From Entomortierella parvispora (lineage: Eukaryota; Mortierellomycota; Mortierellomycetes; Mortierellales; Mortierellaceae), in contig OY752140.1 in assembly GCA_963573315.1 (NCBI GenBank), positions 2,294,001 through 2,358,000 of the forward strand: a DNA stretch of 64,000 nt, in the 5' to 3' direction. Of the stretch, positions 28,847 to 39,698 are shown piece by piece. Made by a program: the position numbers and the translations under genes. How positions within the stretch are numbered: position 1 is the stretch's first letter; every line of letters begins with the position of its first letter. Under the pieces are notes generated by a model that had not been told where the DNA came from, searched no databases, and saw only the letters and a program-made list of their open reading frames with translations.

Positions 28847-31289
28847 CTAGAGATCTAAGATATTCGCCCCTTCCCCAATATATTGGCGATATGTATCCCT
28901 ATCAAAATTTGGTTCCGCATCCTCTCCTTGATCCTCTTCATCCTGTTCAAATGGAGATTTAGAGCTTCTCTCTCTGAATCGAACGACCCGTTCATTCTGG
29001 AGGTTCTCAATCCCTGTCTTCAAAAGATCTACCACCGCTGATACGTCCTTACTCAATTGAGGCCCAGGCGCCGACTCAAAAATCCTGTGTTCTTGGAGAC
29101 TTCGGACAATACGGTCGATATCACCGGCAGCAGCATGCTGGCTGTGGAATGTACTATTGTGTGTTATTGAAAACTCCTTGTGGATTTTGTTGGCGACTTG
29201 GGAAAAGACTTCAATATTGGGGGAAATACACTCTGCAAGAAACTCCCAAGACGAATTACCACCTTTAGCCGCGTGGATGACTTTTACCAGTAAATTACAA
29301 TGCTCTTGATAAAGATCCGCCGGCAGCCATCGATTCTCTTTTCCCGTTGTATTCACAAGCCATGATGACATGAGAGCCCTCTTGGCCTTTGCTGTCCAGG
29401 CATAGCGCAGACCGCAGTGGAGATGTAGTAGTTCATTCGCGTAGTTTTTTGTCGATGAAGACTGAACATAGATGGTAATCCATTTCAACGACTCTTCGAT
29501 CCTGCCAATGTCCCCCGATCGGATTGCGTCAGATAGATCAACATACAGAAGTGCATCACGGATGAAGAGGGATGCATTCCTGTCGGCCACCTTTTGCATG
29601 CCTTCCAACGAGGCTGGGTCAAGGTAGTGTTTAAGCATATTGTCGACTGTAGTCTTGACTTGATTCCGCAAGCTCGCCTTGGTATGCCCTGTAGCCATTT
29701 CGTCCAAATTCTCGATCCCAAATTCTAGTTGCCAAAGGCGCAATATCATACCATCAAGTGTATGGCGGATGAGCTCGTCCACTGCGTGGAAATCGTGGTT
29801 TTTAACACCAACCCGCTTCCGCTTTAAGAGGTCTATGATCTGAGCCAGTGACCCTCCTGTATCAGGCGATCCGTGATGGGTGCTGAGGATGGTCTTGGCA
29901 AACATCATTTGGAGGTGGAAAAGTTGAATGACTGGCACCGCCCATTTGAGTTCATCAAAAATCGTCTCGTCGCCTGCTAGCATCGCCGTCGCAGATCGGA
30001 CCCGACTGATTGTCAACTGGTCGCCTGCAATGAAATGATTCTGGTCCTCCTTGAACGAGTTCTTGTCTAGTCCTACTTGTTGGCGGACATGGTCCATGAT
30101 TTGCTTGTTGCCTTCAACTGTTGACTGGTCGATATGCATTGCCCGTAAAGGGTAGGTCTCTGTCTTCACGGGCTTCAAAAGGTCTATGGCTGGCTTGGGA
30201 TCCGAGCAATTCTTGAAAGTATCCTTGTGGTGCCGAGTAAGCACATCGATCAGATGATATTTACGGGCCTCATTGAGAACGGCACAGCCTGCTTCATCTG
30301 GTATGAGATCTCTAAACCGAAGCCGGCGGTAAAAATCCTCAGGTTTCCTCATGGGCCCAGGGTTGTCACCAATTACAATTGTGGCAGTAGTCCCGTTTTC
30401 GAAGGTATCGCTGTTGTTGATCCGTTGATCATATTTTTGGAACCGTATGTTGATGTTGTCGTAAAGGATCATCCACTGCAGGTGAAAGGCTGCGTAGCGG
30501 GCCCGTGATAATGAGTCATTAGACAGAGTCCTCAATGATGTCAGGATGGAGGTATAAGAAACTGAAAGTCCAATACGGGACATGACTTCGATAACCTTGC
30601 GTGCACAGCCTTCCTGGAATAGATATAAACCAAAAATTTGTTGGAGTAGATTGCATCTCACATTCCTTCGGAATAGAATGATGCTGGTAATCGTCTGCAG
30701 GTTATGATACGATCTTCCGTCGCCAGTGATTTTATCCAGGACATAGAAACTGTGAGGCGCGTGCTTGCTGAGATGGGTTGAGAAGGTTCTCATGGCGAAG
30801 TTGACCAAATCTTGCTGTCGAACCGAAACGGATGAAAGATGTAGGTTTTGATTTTTAGAAAGCGCGTCAACCTCGGTGCGCATCCTGTCCGCAACCATAT
30901 TTGTAGCCACTTTTAACAGCTCGTCGTCCTTGTCGATGTGGGAGCTCCAATTGTTCAGCAGCAGTACGTGTGTGCCTGCCTTGTAAAAGTTGGATCTTTT
31001 GTGTCGGATTCGGCCCGTATCTGGTTTCTTCGTGTCGAAAAAATACAGCAGGAACTCGGACATTGTGATCCTTTCTTCTGACATTACGCGAAGCACATTC
31101 TCGACGGAACGGGCGAGAGGGTCGCCTGCACAGTCTACAAACACGAAGTCTGCGAGAACAGAAAGTTAAACCATTGTAGAACGGTAGACATCGCTTTGGC
31201 TACTCACTCAACTTACTGCGACTATCAGTTAAACGGATTGGTGAGAAACGCCGAGCTCGTCGAGGGGCGGTAGGAGCCTTCCCGACCAT
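28847..31289 (-). CDS. DUF6589-type protein, candidate transposase
   Basis: Two exons (31289-31217, 31149-28847) join in frame to 791 residues, and the ATG lies inside the right terminal repeat. Characteristic DUF6589 blocks are ILYDNINIRFQ, TTATIVIGDNPG, LRAMHIDQSTVEGN, HFIAGDQLTISRVRS, IQLFHLQMMFAKTIL and DFHAVDELIRHTLDGMI. The regularly spaced acidic residues in strand-like contexts (the Asp of YDNIN, IDQS and AGDQLT) could belong to an RNase H-type fold, but this is inference. The C-terminal ~50 residues are acidic and disordered. It ends 52 bp from the RecQ stop, convergent. Function is undescribed as far as I know; the neighbourhood argues for DNA transposition. Confidence 0.72.
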
Positions 31290-31615
31290 AGCAGACTCGA
31301 ATGGGGGCGAATTCAGCGAGTGAATGGGATGAGGACATGGCCGCGTTTTTTCCCGTTTTTTTTTGACCGTTGGACAAACGAATGGATCAGAGTCACGTGT
31401 TGCAGCTTATAGTCACGTGTATGCATGATTGGAGTATTCAGGCTTCTACAGCATGTAATTTATTGCATGGGGTTTGTGCGCCTTCCTTATAGGACTTTCC
31501 AGCCAAAAGTGGCAACTCTTTTACCAGCCTTTGTGAAAGCAATCTGGAGCCTTCCGTCACGTGAGTAGGGAGGTGGAAGCCCTTAAGCGCTTGAGCAAAG
31601 GATGGGTCGAGCCTA
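31283..31615 (-). repeat. Right 333-bp terminal inverted repeat
   Basis: Reverse complement of 26730-27062. It contains the start codon of the DUF6589 gene (31289-31287) and the same three CACGTG boxes. Beyond 31283 toward the inside the two repeats diverge completely. Confidence 0.9.
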
Positions 31616-31624
31616 GGAAAAATC
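31616..31624. repeat. Right 9-bp target-site duplication (GGAAAAATC)
   Basis: Exact copy of 26721-26729, directly adjacent to the end of the right inverted repeat. Confidence 0.9.
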
Positions 31625-31695
31625 ATGCAGCAAGGGAATAAGTTTTCACGTGACACAGCGCGACTACAGTGGCGGTAGCAGTAGGGCGCGTCTCT

Positions 31696-33561
31696 TTATT
31701 GCTTCGCACCGCTGTCAGCGGCTGTGTTTGTAACGTCCTCGACATCTGCTTCCAAGATCCCAGAGGAGACCTTGACACCCTCCAAGGAGATCCCCATTGC
31801 CTTTAGGTTGACCAACAACCGATCAAAGTGCCTCTGCCCCGGGCGGTAGTGTCCCGACTTTGGATTGATCTTGATCAGTCGACCATTGTTCACGACAATA
31901 CCTCCTGCTGCACACACAGTGCCTCCACCAAGAAAGCTTGAGTGGTGGAATTGGCCTTTCACTTTCTGGGCCACATACAGGGTTCCCAACGGGTCAGTTA
32001 CGTAGATAAACTTGGATTTGTTGCGAATCCTTTTCTTTTCGAGACGCGTGGCTTCGTCATCGCCCTCCTCTGCATCTGGCAGAACTTGAGAAACATCCAC
32101 TTGATCCCCGGCCAGGACTGTAGTTGGTAGGGTATGCACCGGTTTTCCCGAGAGTTTGTAGTACAGAAGGCCACCAACGGCGTGGACTGCATAGTGGACA
32201 CGTTCGTGATCCTGAAGGTACTGAACTCGTTGCTCATCTAGTCGACTCCGAGGTCGCTCTTCCAGATCCACATTTTGACCTTCGCCTTTATCAAGCCAGT
32301 AGAAAAAGTTTTGAGAGGTTTCCTGTTGTAGCCAATGCTCGTGGTACGGCTAGAGTTTTTTTTGTAGCAAAATATAAGTAAGGCGTAAAATACAGAAATG
32401 CAGGTTTCGATGGTTCCATTCCTCTCAATGGTGCTTTCCTCTGGGGACTTGATTACTCCATACCTTCAAGTTGGAACCATAACGATGCTTCTTGTCAGAC
32501 ATTTCAAGCCAGTGCTCAGTGAGCTAAGGATGTACGAAGGGTGGTTAAGAGAGTTGTATTCAAGTCCCAGATCATCTACCAAGGGTCATTCTTTTACCAA
32601 TACAAGAGCCTCCTCAGTCGAGACTCCGCTGCTTCCCTAATGACAATTGAAGCATATTGGTAAATTGGTAAGAATATAGGTTGCATCTTTTAAGCAGTTC
32701 TCAATTTGACATACGGAAACATTGTCGTTTGTTGTTTCCACCGAAGCTGCATCTTCAAGGCCACAGATTCCACTCAGCATAACAAAAATAAAAGTCGGGT
32801 GCTGGAGGAAGTGTGTGAGGAGGGTTTGAGACTATAACCGGGGGAGGGAGGCTTACCTTTCCGAGTCGTGATCCAAGGAACTCTGCTCTCCGCCATGCCC
32901 AGCGTGTCTTGTTTTCATTGGGCGTTTGTGGCGATGAAGGAAGTCGCTGATTCGGATCCTCGGCAGTCGAAGGTGATGAGCATTGATGGGCTCCACCAGC
33001 AGCATCCATTTTGTGAATATATTCGATGCGAGAATAATCTATCAGGTGTCTCCATTTCTGAAGGAGGCGCAGATTAGATGATGGGTGTTTGTTTCTGCAC
33101 CAACTAGGGAGAGACCATTCACCGTTGTGTTGCTCTGAAGATCACAGCCTGGTGTTCCTGAATAAATCAAATATTTTACCTGCGATGCTGTCAATGCGGG
33201 GCCAAACAACTCGCGACGTGCTCTACAGGAAAAATAAAGGAAGAGGACATCATGAGCAGTGTGTAAATCTTTCCTTTGGTCTGGTTTCAGGCAGGCAGAC
33301 TCACTGGTATCCTCGGTACACGGATTGGATGCGAGTCGCGGCCACCTCAAGGCGCCCCTCCTCCTCTTTGCTGAGAGATCCGTAAGAGTTATCCTCGCTG
33401 AGTTCTGGGTCCGCGCGGGATTTGTTGGCAGCTTTGTAAGTTGGGGAACCAAGGTGGACAACGGCCTTGCCTTCATTGATGCCTTCAGTAATGAGCTGCA
33501 GGGAGGCAGCATCTGAAGCAGTAGAGACATGGGAAGAGGGATGCTGATTGGCAGAGATCAT
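31696..33561 (-). CDS. IQ-motif (IQM-like) calmodulin-binding protein
   Basis: Six exons (33561-33305, 33222-33180, 33057-32857, 32636-32598, 32523-32464, 32349-31696) join in frame to about 417 residues. An IQ motif AATRIQSVYRGYQARRELFG (about 74-93) spans the exon 1/2 junction. The conserved IQM core follows: TEHWLEMSDKKHRYG, the PYHEHWLQQ and NFFYWLDKGEG blocks, and a late block with KSKFIYVTDP, HHSSFLGGGTVCAAGGIVV and SGHYRP. IQM proteins are known from plants and fungi; they bind calmodulin in a calcium-independent manner and are implicated in stress signalling, with no proven enzymatic activity. Exon 4 (39 nt) was chosen because it restores the family's GK-G...EEAL spacing; a longer alternative exon near 32,700-32,800 is also open. 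Confidence 0.75.
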
Positions 33562-33915
33562 GCTGCGGACGAGGGGGGAGTTGGGCAAGAGGATGAATAA
33601 ATGAATAATGAACAAACGAATGAAGGCGCCTGAAAAGAAAAGACATGGTCCAGCCGGGCCTGCAGCCCAGCCCATTTTAGACCTACGCCCAGCAGCGTGC
33701 CTGTGTCTCGCAACAGCCACGGCGCCTTGGACCTTGCGGCGGAAAATAGACCAAAGCCCAGCAAAGAGGCGAATTTGGGCGTGGGCTCTGCCCGCATTGT
33801 GGTGGGACGAGGCGAGCAAACGAGGGAGAAAAACCACCCAGCGGCGGGAAAGTGGAGGCGACCTCGGGTTCAGCGGCGAGCTCTACCAGCATAAGAAACA
33901 AAAGTGTACAAAAGT

Positions 33916-33988
33916 GTTTGTACTCGGACTTGAACCGAGGACCGTCTGTGTGTTAGACAGACGTGATAACCAACTACACCATACAAAC
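33916..33988 (-). tRNA. tRNA-Val (AAC)
   Basis: A 73-nt cloverleaf on the minus strand. The acceptor stem GTTTGTA pairs with TACAAAC, the D arm contains AGTTGGTT, the anticodon stem TCTGT/ACAGA encloses loop CTAACAC (anticodon AAC), and the T arm is CTCGG TTCAAGT CCGAG. There is no intron and no encoded CCA, as expected in a nuclear tRNA gene. The decayed retroelement region begins just beyond it. Confidence 0.95.
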
Positions 33989-34099
33989 TCTCCATTTGAT
34001 ATCAACCAGAGATATATATCATTTATGTATACATTTCATTCAAAATTGATCACATGATTTAGTATCACGTGACTTTCGGAACTGGTTGCGTCACGTGTA

Positions 34100-36440
34100 T
34101 CAAAACGCGCGCGCCCACACTCCAGACACAACAAAAAGAGTCGAGAAGTGCCTACCGGGACGGAGATGGATATTCATCGAGAAGCTCCAGATGAAATTGA
34201 AAGAATTGGTCAAGAAGACGGAGGAGCAAGCATTCGGCGAGTGGACCCGTGAAGAAAGACAACGCATCCGAGATACACGTCGCCTAGAAGAAAGAGAACG
34301 GGACCTTCATCGCCGTCTGCAAGAAGGTAGGCAAAAACGATATGAGTCGCAATAAACTGAACTTCAGCAAGAACAACGGCGACTAGAACAAGGAGGGCAA
34401 GAAGCTGCAAGGATAGCACATCAAGTGACGGTGGCTAGGGACCTTCAAGAGACAATCCAGGCAAGGCGTCAAGAACAGATCCGCAAGGCCCAACAAGAAC
34501 AGATCCGCAAGACCCAGCAAGAACAACAAGAAAGGAGACGAGAAAGGACAACGAGGCTAAGGAAGGAAGTGGAATGAAGAAGAGCAGGCAGAGGGAGAGA
34601 CGCAAGCAGAGCAGCAAAAAGACAAGGAGCGGTCCGGAGGAGACTCGGGAGGAAGTACTGGCTTGACAACGCAGAAGACGTGGACGAACTCAAACTCAAA
34701 AGGGACGCATTCGCAAAATTGGACACTCAAAGAACACCACTCCAGATCTCAATAGCATTAGAACAACATACTCCAACACATACAGCATCGAGATCGACGA
34801 ACAAACTGTGCATGTTTTACAGGCAAAACAACTACAATGGAAGGATCGCCCAAATACCACACTGTATTCGGATGGGTCGATGACAGGAGCCGGTACAGAC
34901 GAGGTCAGCATGGCTTTTGGTGTAGTGATCCTAGAAGAAGATGGCAGCTTCAGTAATGTTATCTCTTGGAAAACACACTGATACGCGTCGTCCACCAAGG
35001 CAAAGCTCGTAGGTCTGTTGGCCGCAGTCTTGGTCTGCCCAGACGGCACACCAGTCACGATATACATTGACAACTCAGCTGTGGTCCAACAGTTTGAGCA
35101 CAAGGTCAAGAACAGAAGAGAGTCCACGCAGCGCAAGCGAGTGGGGTCAGCGTACTAGCCCTGGTGGGCGGCGGTCCACAGGGCGTACCTCGAGCAAGGA
35201 GGACTAGTGGAGGTAAAGTGGGTCAAAGGCCATAATGGAGACCCAGGAAACGAAGCAGCGGATGAGGTATCAGACGACGGGCACTCGCAACGGTCATGGC
35301 GGCTTTCACCTCAAAACCACACGGATCTACAGTGCCATGCTGTATTTATGGACGATGTGGTTGAGGATGATCTCAGGCAGATGCTTAAAAAACAATCGGC
35401 CGCACGCGTACACCACACGTGGACCCACCAAAACAGGACAAAGAAATACGTCAAGAAGTGAAAGGATAAGAACGACGTTGGCGGTCGTCCACGACAGAAA
35501 AGCACAGAGGGGCTTCTACACTAGTCAGGCTGATTGTAGCAAGCGAGCACACAGGATGAAGAAACTGCATGGGGTGCTGCCAACCTTAACGTACATGAAG
35601 CAGTGGAAGCCGGACCTATATTCAACTGATGTGCCGAAATTGTGAGATGGACCTGGAGGACGATCATCACCTGTGGAGATGAGGGCATGGGCACTAGCGA
35701 TCAAGAACCTGACCGTGACAGGGCAGAAGGCACATTCGCGTGCCGTAAAGAAATGGGGAAAACGAGCAGAAGAGGCAAAGGATGCTGGAAAGGAGTTTAT
35801 TGCTGCAGCTCCTTCCTTCAAACCTGCACTGGATCGAATCGTCTGGGGAGAACTAGAAAAAGTTATCGAAGGAACAGAAGCTATCAGAAGCGATAGGAGA
35901 AACGCAAGAACGCCAGACGAGGACGATAAAGAAAAATATGGACCGCCACAGATTTGTACAGAGGGATCGCACCGCTAGGCCTGAGTGCGGCAATCAAGAT
36001 TGCGTTTGGGGTGACAAAGGAGATAGCAACGTACATGGTGGACAGGTTCGTCGAAGAGATCGAGGAAAATGGCCGAGTGGGGATCTGGAATGAAAGGTGT
36101 GCGACCACTGTCCAATGGGAAAAGTCAGTTGGAAAACTACTATGAGCAAACGTGCACAGGGCGGCACTTATGTTGAGGAGCATGAAAGTAGCAGTAGGGT
36201 TTCCACAGATTTTTCAGAGACAACGGTCCACGCTTGACTTGAAGGAGATACACGGAGTCGCTGACCCGAGAGTACTGAAAGCGTACCTAGGACAAACGCA
36301 ATTGCACTTGATGGAAAGGAGAGGAAGAGGAGGAGGAGGAGGAGGATTTATTAAGGCAATGGACATTAACCAGTGCTTGAAAGGCCACGTGGAGAGCACG
36401 CATAGCGGGCAGGTCACCACTCATGTAGCCGAGTGATGTG
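34100..36440 (+). pseudogene. Decayed LINE-type retroelement with RNase H remnant
   Basis: No intact frame spans this stretch, but in-order fragments on the plus strand read as one degraded retroelement. There is a Gln/Glu/Arg-rich coil (34,180-34,580) and then an RNase H domain (34,870-35,270) with LYSDGSMTGAG, SSTKAKLVGLLAA, TIYIDNSAVV and WVKGHNGDPGNEAAD. The RNase H domain is broken by a TGA at 34,979. A terminal region follows, split over several frames by stops and shifts, with DDHH-like and MYRGIAPLGL segments similar to the 3' ends of fungal LINEs. No reverse transcriptase core is visible, so this is a 5'-truncated or heavily deleted copy. Exact ends could not be set; no poly(A) tail or target duplication was found. 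Confidence 0.6.
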
Positions 36441-37858
36441 TAACAACAAATCTTCGGCTTGTTTTGTAGTCTGCCTGGGCGGCACACTGTCGCTTACAGG
36501 TCATACAAAATAAATCTCATGCCCTCAGGGGTCCTTTGCCGGAAAAAAAACCTAGGGCGATCGGCCTGGACAGGTTTGAGGTGGCAAGGAGGAAGGAGAA
36601 CTTGAAGGTTGCTCACAAGCGAGTGCTGGACGCGTATCAAGGCGGCCGGACGCTGGACGTCATGGAGCGGACAGAAGGAGTAAAATATTTCTTGGAAAAG
36701 GGTCTCGGAGAATAAGTGACGAATGAGCATGAAAGGCCACTTGGAGGACAGGACCCAGACTTGCTCAGGCAAACAGGAGACACCACCCACGAGGTCGGGA
36801 GTTTGTGATACATGGGTGCATGGGCCGTCGTAGACGGGTTGTGCGATGTCAACCATCTTATCTCGTCCGCTTCCCTTGGGTTGAATGAGCGCGTGCAAAG
36901 GCGTGTCGTTTGGTCGACTTACAATTAACATATAACGAAGGACCTTTGCCAAAGAACTCCCCTCCGAACCGAGGCTAGGGCGGTCTAATCGGTTCAACTC
37001 GTGGCCCAACAGGTTCTAGGCCTTGCTTTTTTTGTCATCGGAATGCTTATACTAATACCGTCCACAACGCGTCCATCGACTCATACCCTTCTTGAGGAAG
37101 ATATCGGCGCATCCGAGAGCGAATATGGACAGAGATGCACGCTTATCCACGGCACCACTAAGCCTGGCGGACAGGCTCATGCGACTGTCGAAAGCGACCA
37201 AGGGAACAGATTTATCAAGGACCACGACCTGGCACCAAAGCATTTTATTTAGTCCGTTTCAGAGGTCGTACAAACGCGTCGTTTGGTTGGACCGCTGACG
37301 ACGAAACTCCCAAGAAAGGTGTGTAGGTTCACGGGACTGGACCCGATTTTTCTATAAAGGTTCCTTCGTGAAACGAGACAAAAAAAAGGGGTTACTGTAT
37401 TGGTCTGATCGTTCGGCGTCCAATGATGAACGAACAAACATTTCGCTTTCGGTTTTCGAGAGAAACCTTTAAGACCTTTGATAAGAAAAAAAGAAAACCA
37501 AGCTAGCGCAACTGTGATCTAGACATGCCTGAGTCGACCGGTGAATCCCCGGTACAGCCGCAGGCCCATGCACTAGTTACCATTGGCGCGGGGCCTCCCA
37601 CCACCAATGAACCTGCACTGCCAGGTTGTCAATTGCCTATGTAGCAGGGAGTCGTTTGGTCTGCGTATAAAAGCTCTCCTAATTCTTCGTAGACTTCTGG
37701 ACAACAAACAATTCTCTTTCCAAACACCAAACAAAAAAAAAAGAAGTAAAGAGCCCAAACACGAACACCACTGCCACGTTGAACACATACAAATGACCTC
37801 TCTCAGCTAAAACACGGCACTTTTAACTGCAAATTTTTTTCATCACTTTCTACAGGCC
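36441..37858. other. Accessory stretch with no recognised gene
   Basis: Several open frames exist (36,494-37,009 minus; 37,001-37,252 plus), but none shows a domain, a normal start context or family-like composition. Fragments such as GRTLDVMERTEGVKYFLEKG (about 36,640) look protein-like but are interrupted by stops, so they may be part of a further decayed element. The last ~200 bp contain a TATAAAA box (about 37,668) and lead to the secreted repeat protein at 37,859. Confidence 0.35.
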
Positions 37859-38395
37859 ATGAAAGTCATCCAAAGCGTCCTCGCCCTCCTCGCAGCAATG
37901 GCTGTCGTCCAAGGAGCTCATCCTCAGCAGCACGATTCTATCACTACCGACATCCATGGCGATGACGATTCTACCAACATCCATGTCGATGACAATTCTA
38001 ACAAGGCCCATGGCAATTCTACCACTACCAAGACTAATCACGGTCCTACCACTACCAAGACCCATCCTACCACTACCAAGACCCATCCTACCACTACCAA
38101 GACTCATCCTACCACTACCAAGACCCATCCTACCACTACCAAGACCCATCCTACCACTACCAAGACCAAGACCCGTCACACTACCACTACCAAGACCCGT
38201 CACCGTCCTACCAGGACCCATCACCGTCCTACCACTACCAAGACCCGTCACACTACCACTACCAAGACCCGTCACACTACCACTACCAAGACCCATCACA
38301 CTACCACTACCAAGACCCATGGCGGTCAACCTAGTCTAACCAAGGTAGCTGTCGCTGATGATGCTGCTGAGACGGTTCTGGAGAAGCGAAAATAG
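37859..38395 (+). CDS. Secreted Thr/His/Lys-rich repeat protein ending at a KR site
   Basis: A 178-residue ORF with a clear signal peptide (MKVIQSVLALLAAMAVVQGA). An Asp/His/Asn-rich segment is followed by a repetitive region of PTTTKTH units (six near-identical 21-bp copies, about 38,043-38,168), then variants with TTTKTRH. The C-terminus is DDAAETVLEKRK and stop (TAG 38393-38395). VLEKR resembles a Kex2 cleavage site at the end of a pro-region. The same frame stays open for a further 41 codons beyond the TAG and encodes a Cys-rich segment, so the present stop may truncate a longer precursor. Thr-rich repeats suggest heavy O-mannosylation. I do not recognise a family. Confidence 0.65.
   Translation: MKVIQSVLALLAAMAVVQGAHPQQHDSITTDIHGDDDSTNIHVDDNSNKAHGNSTTTKTNHGPTTTKTHPTTTKTHPTTTKTHPTTTKTHPTTTKTHPTTTKTKTRHTTTTKTRHRPTRTHHRPTTTKTRHTTTTKTRHTTTTKTHHTTTTKTHGGQPSLTKVAVADDAAETVLEKRK
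38043..38168 (+). repeat. 21-bp tandem repeat encoding PTTTKTH
   Basis: Six consecutive units of the form CCTACCACTACCAAGACCCA plus T, with single-base variants, inside the secreted repeat protein. They are in frame, so copy-number change would not break the ORF. Confidence 0.85.
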
Positions 38396-38521
38396 AGCCA
38401 CTGTGACGGCCACAGCTGCAGCAACTACTGCACCAACCATCGCAACAACTATGATCGCGGCACCTGCCACGGAAACACTTGCTGGTACTGCGACGACGCC
38501 AACTACTATGAAAAAGGATAG
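38396..38521 (+). pseudogene. Six-cysteine peptide frame behind an in-frame stop
   Basis: Directly after the TAG that ends the secreted repeat protein, the same reading frame continues for 41 codons to a TAG at 38519-38521. It contains six cysteines spaced C-x4-C-x3-C-x11-C-x4-C-x2-C, with Gly-Thr before the fourth. This spacing recalls cysteine-stabilised (defensin-like) secreted peptides, though the last pair is x2 rather than x1. Its position straight after a KR dibasic site suggests that it was the mature peptide of a Kex2-processed precursor. It is now separated by one nonsense codon, so it is either a recent null allele or a base-calling error. Family assignment is uncertain. Confidence 0.5.
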
Positions 38522-38849
38522 TGGCCTCGACCGCGCCATCCAGAAACCCTCCCTCCCCTCTTTTCTATCCGGCAATGTATATAAGTATCGAAAACCGCCC
38601 ATTCAAAGTTGGGTACGCACTTCATCTAGAAGCAGTTTCTATAGAGCAAAAAAGTACTATTACAGTATTGATAAGTGAAGTCGTTAAAGGCATGTGAGTT
38701 TCGCGGGCATCATGTGGACTAGCTACTGGTGGGATTGCTCCAAAGTAACAAACCTGGGAACGTCTATCGAAGAGGCCAAGGCGCCAGAGATCCCAGTTAT
38801 TGAGTGAAATTGCGTTTATTAACTTGCTGTGTATGAGGTTGTTCTATCA
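38522..38849. other. Intergenic region, nothing recognised
   Basis: About 330 bp between the Cys-rich frame and the convergent stop of the mL50-like gene. No coding frame, repeat or RNA structure was recognised. Confidence 0.4.
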
Positions 38850-39698
38850 TCACAAGAACCGCTTGTTTGTTCTTCTGCGATCTTCAGCCTTGATGCCCTT
38901 TGATTTTTCGTAAGGAATAAAGACCATATTGGGGGGCAATGAAGACTTGTTCTTCATAAACCACTCTGCAACAACATGTCCTTTGGGGTTGTCTGAAGCG
39001 TTCTCAAGTCTTTGATCCAATGCCTGGAGTACATTAACAATATCCTGAAGATTTCTGATAGAGGTGATTTCCTTGTTGGGGATCTCACGGCCAGTCGAAA
39101 CAACGCATGCCTTCAAAACCTGATATGGCGGCGACAGAGAGTGGGAAGGAGGTCCATAAATCAGCGACTGCGTACAAAGTTGGACGGATCACATCATTCC
39201 AAGAGCACTTGGTAATACCTGAAATTTAACGACTGGGTCATTCAGTTGCACTTTGGAAAGATGAAGGTTGGCGGTATCAACCAGAGGCGATGCAGCGGAT
39301 CGGACAGACTCTTGGAGTTCAATTGCGGATAACGCCTTTCGCTCGCTCTTCCAACTAAAAATTCAGTAAGAAGTATTGTTAGTCCTGGGAGGCGGCTTCT
39401 CATTATGACCTTAGTGAGAAAATATTCCAATGACAGACCTTGGGATGGGAGCCTCTTCCTCGGCAATCTCGACATTCAACTCTGCGGCAGCTTTTGCATC
39501 CTGAGCGGTAGAAGTCTGCTCTACTGATGATGTTGGTTTGGCGAAGGGATTCAACCTTGAAAGAAATCCACGCTTCTCCTCTGCAGAGGCCGCACTATTG
39601 GTATGAATGGAGGCAATGGCACGGGTCCGAACAGGAGCGACGGAGGCTCTGGAAGATGCTCGAATAACTGCCGAAAGGGCTGGGCGAGTGTGCTGCAT
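38850..39698 (-). CDS. Mitochondrial large-subunit ribosomal protein mL50-like
   Basis: Three exons (39698-39439, 39354-39219, 39119-38850) join in frame to 221 residues. The N-terminus (MQHTRPALSAVIRASSRASV) is rich in Arg/Ser/Ala and lacks acids, a typical mitochondrial presequence. The C-terminal domain VLKACVVSTGREIPNKEITS, then NLQDIVNVLQALDQRLE and LPPNMVFIP, fits the Ribosomal_L50 (mL50) pattern seen in fungi and animals, where the protein lies on the large mitoribosomal subunit. The first intron uses a weak donor (GTCTGT) but gives the only in-frame join. It is divergent from NOC4 with ~310 bp between start codons. mL50 is my best match; another mitochondrial protein is possible. Confidence 0.65.

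Larger units (their letters stand above)
26730..31615. mobile_element. RecQ-DUF6589 transposon with 333-bp terminal inverted repeats
   Basis: A 4,886-bp unit starting TAGGCTCGACCC and ending with its reverse complement, flanked by identical 9-bp duplications. The terminal repeats (26730-27062 and 31283-31615) match along their whole length by eye, including equal homopolymer lengths (a 9-nt A/T run), so the insertion looks recent. Two convergent genes fill it: a RecQ-like helicase (+) and a DUF6589-type protein (-). Long inverted repeats with a 9-bp duplication resemble Mutator-like elements, but no MULE transposase is recognisable; the DUF6589 protein is the candidate transposase by position. 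Both reading frames are intact, so the element may be autonomous. Confidence 0.88.

Noticed and set aside
32757..32803. Extra exon of the IQM-like gene encoding a hydrophobic stretch
   Set aside because: It is open and splice-compatible but would break the conserved spacing of the family core; skipping it restores the expected sequence.
37500..37580. tRNA-like T-arm sequence near CCGGTGAATCCCCGG
   Set aside because: No matching acceptor, D or anticodon stems could be drawn.
38043..38330. CRISPR-like array of short repeats
   Set aside because: The repeats are in-frame 21-bp coding units without unique spacers, in a eukaryotic secreted protein.
38393..38395. Programmed stop-codon readthrough at the TAG of the repeat protein
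   Set aside because: The context (AAA TAG AGC) does not match known efficient readthrough signals; a nonsense allele or sequence error is simpler.
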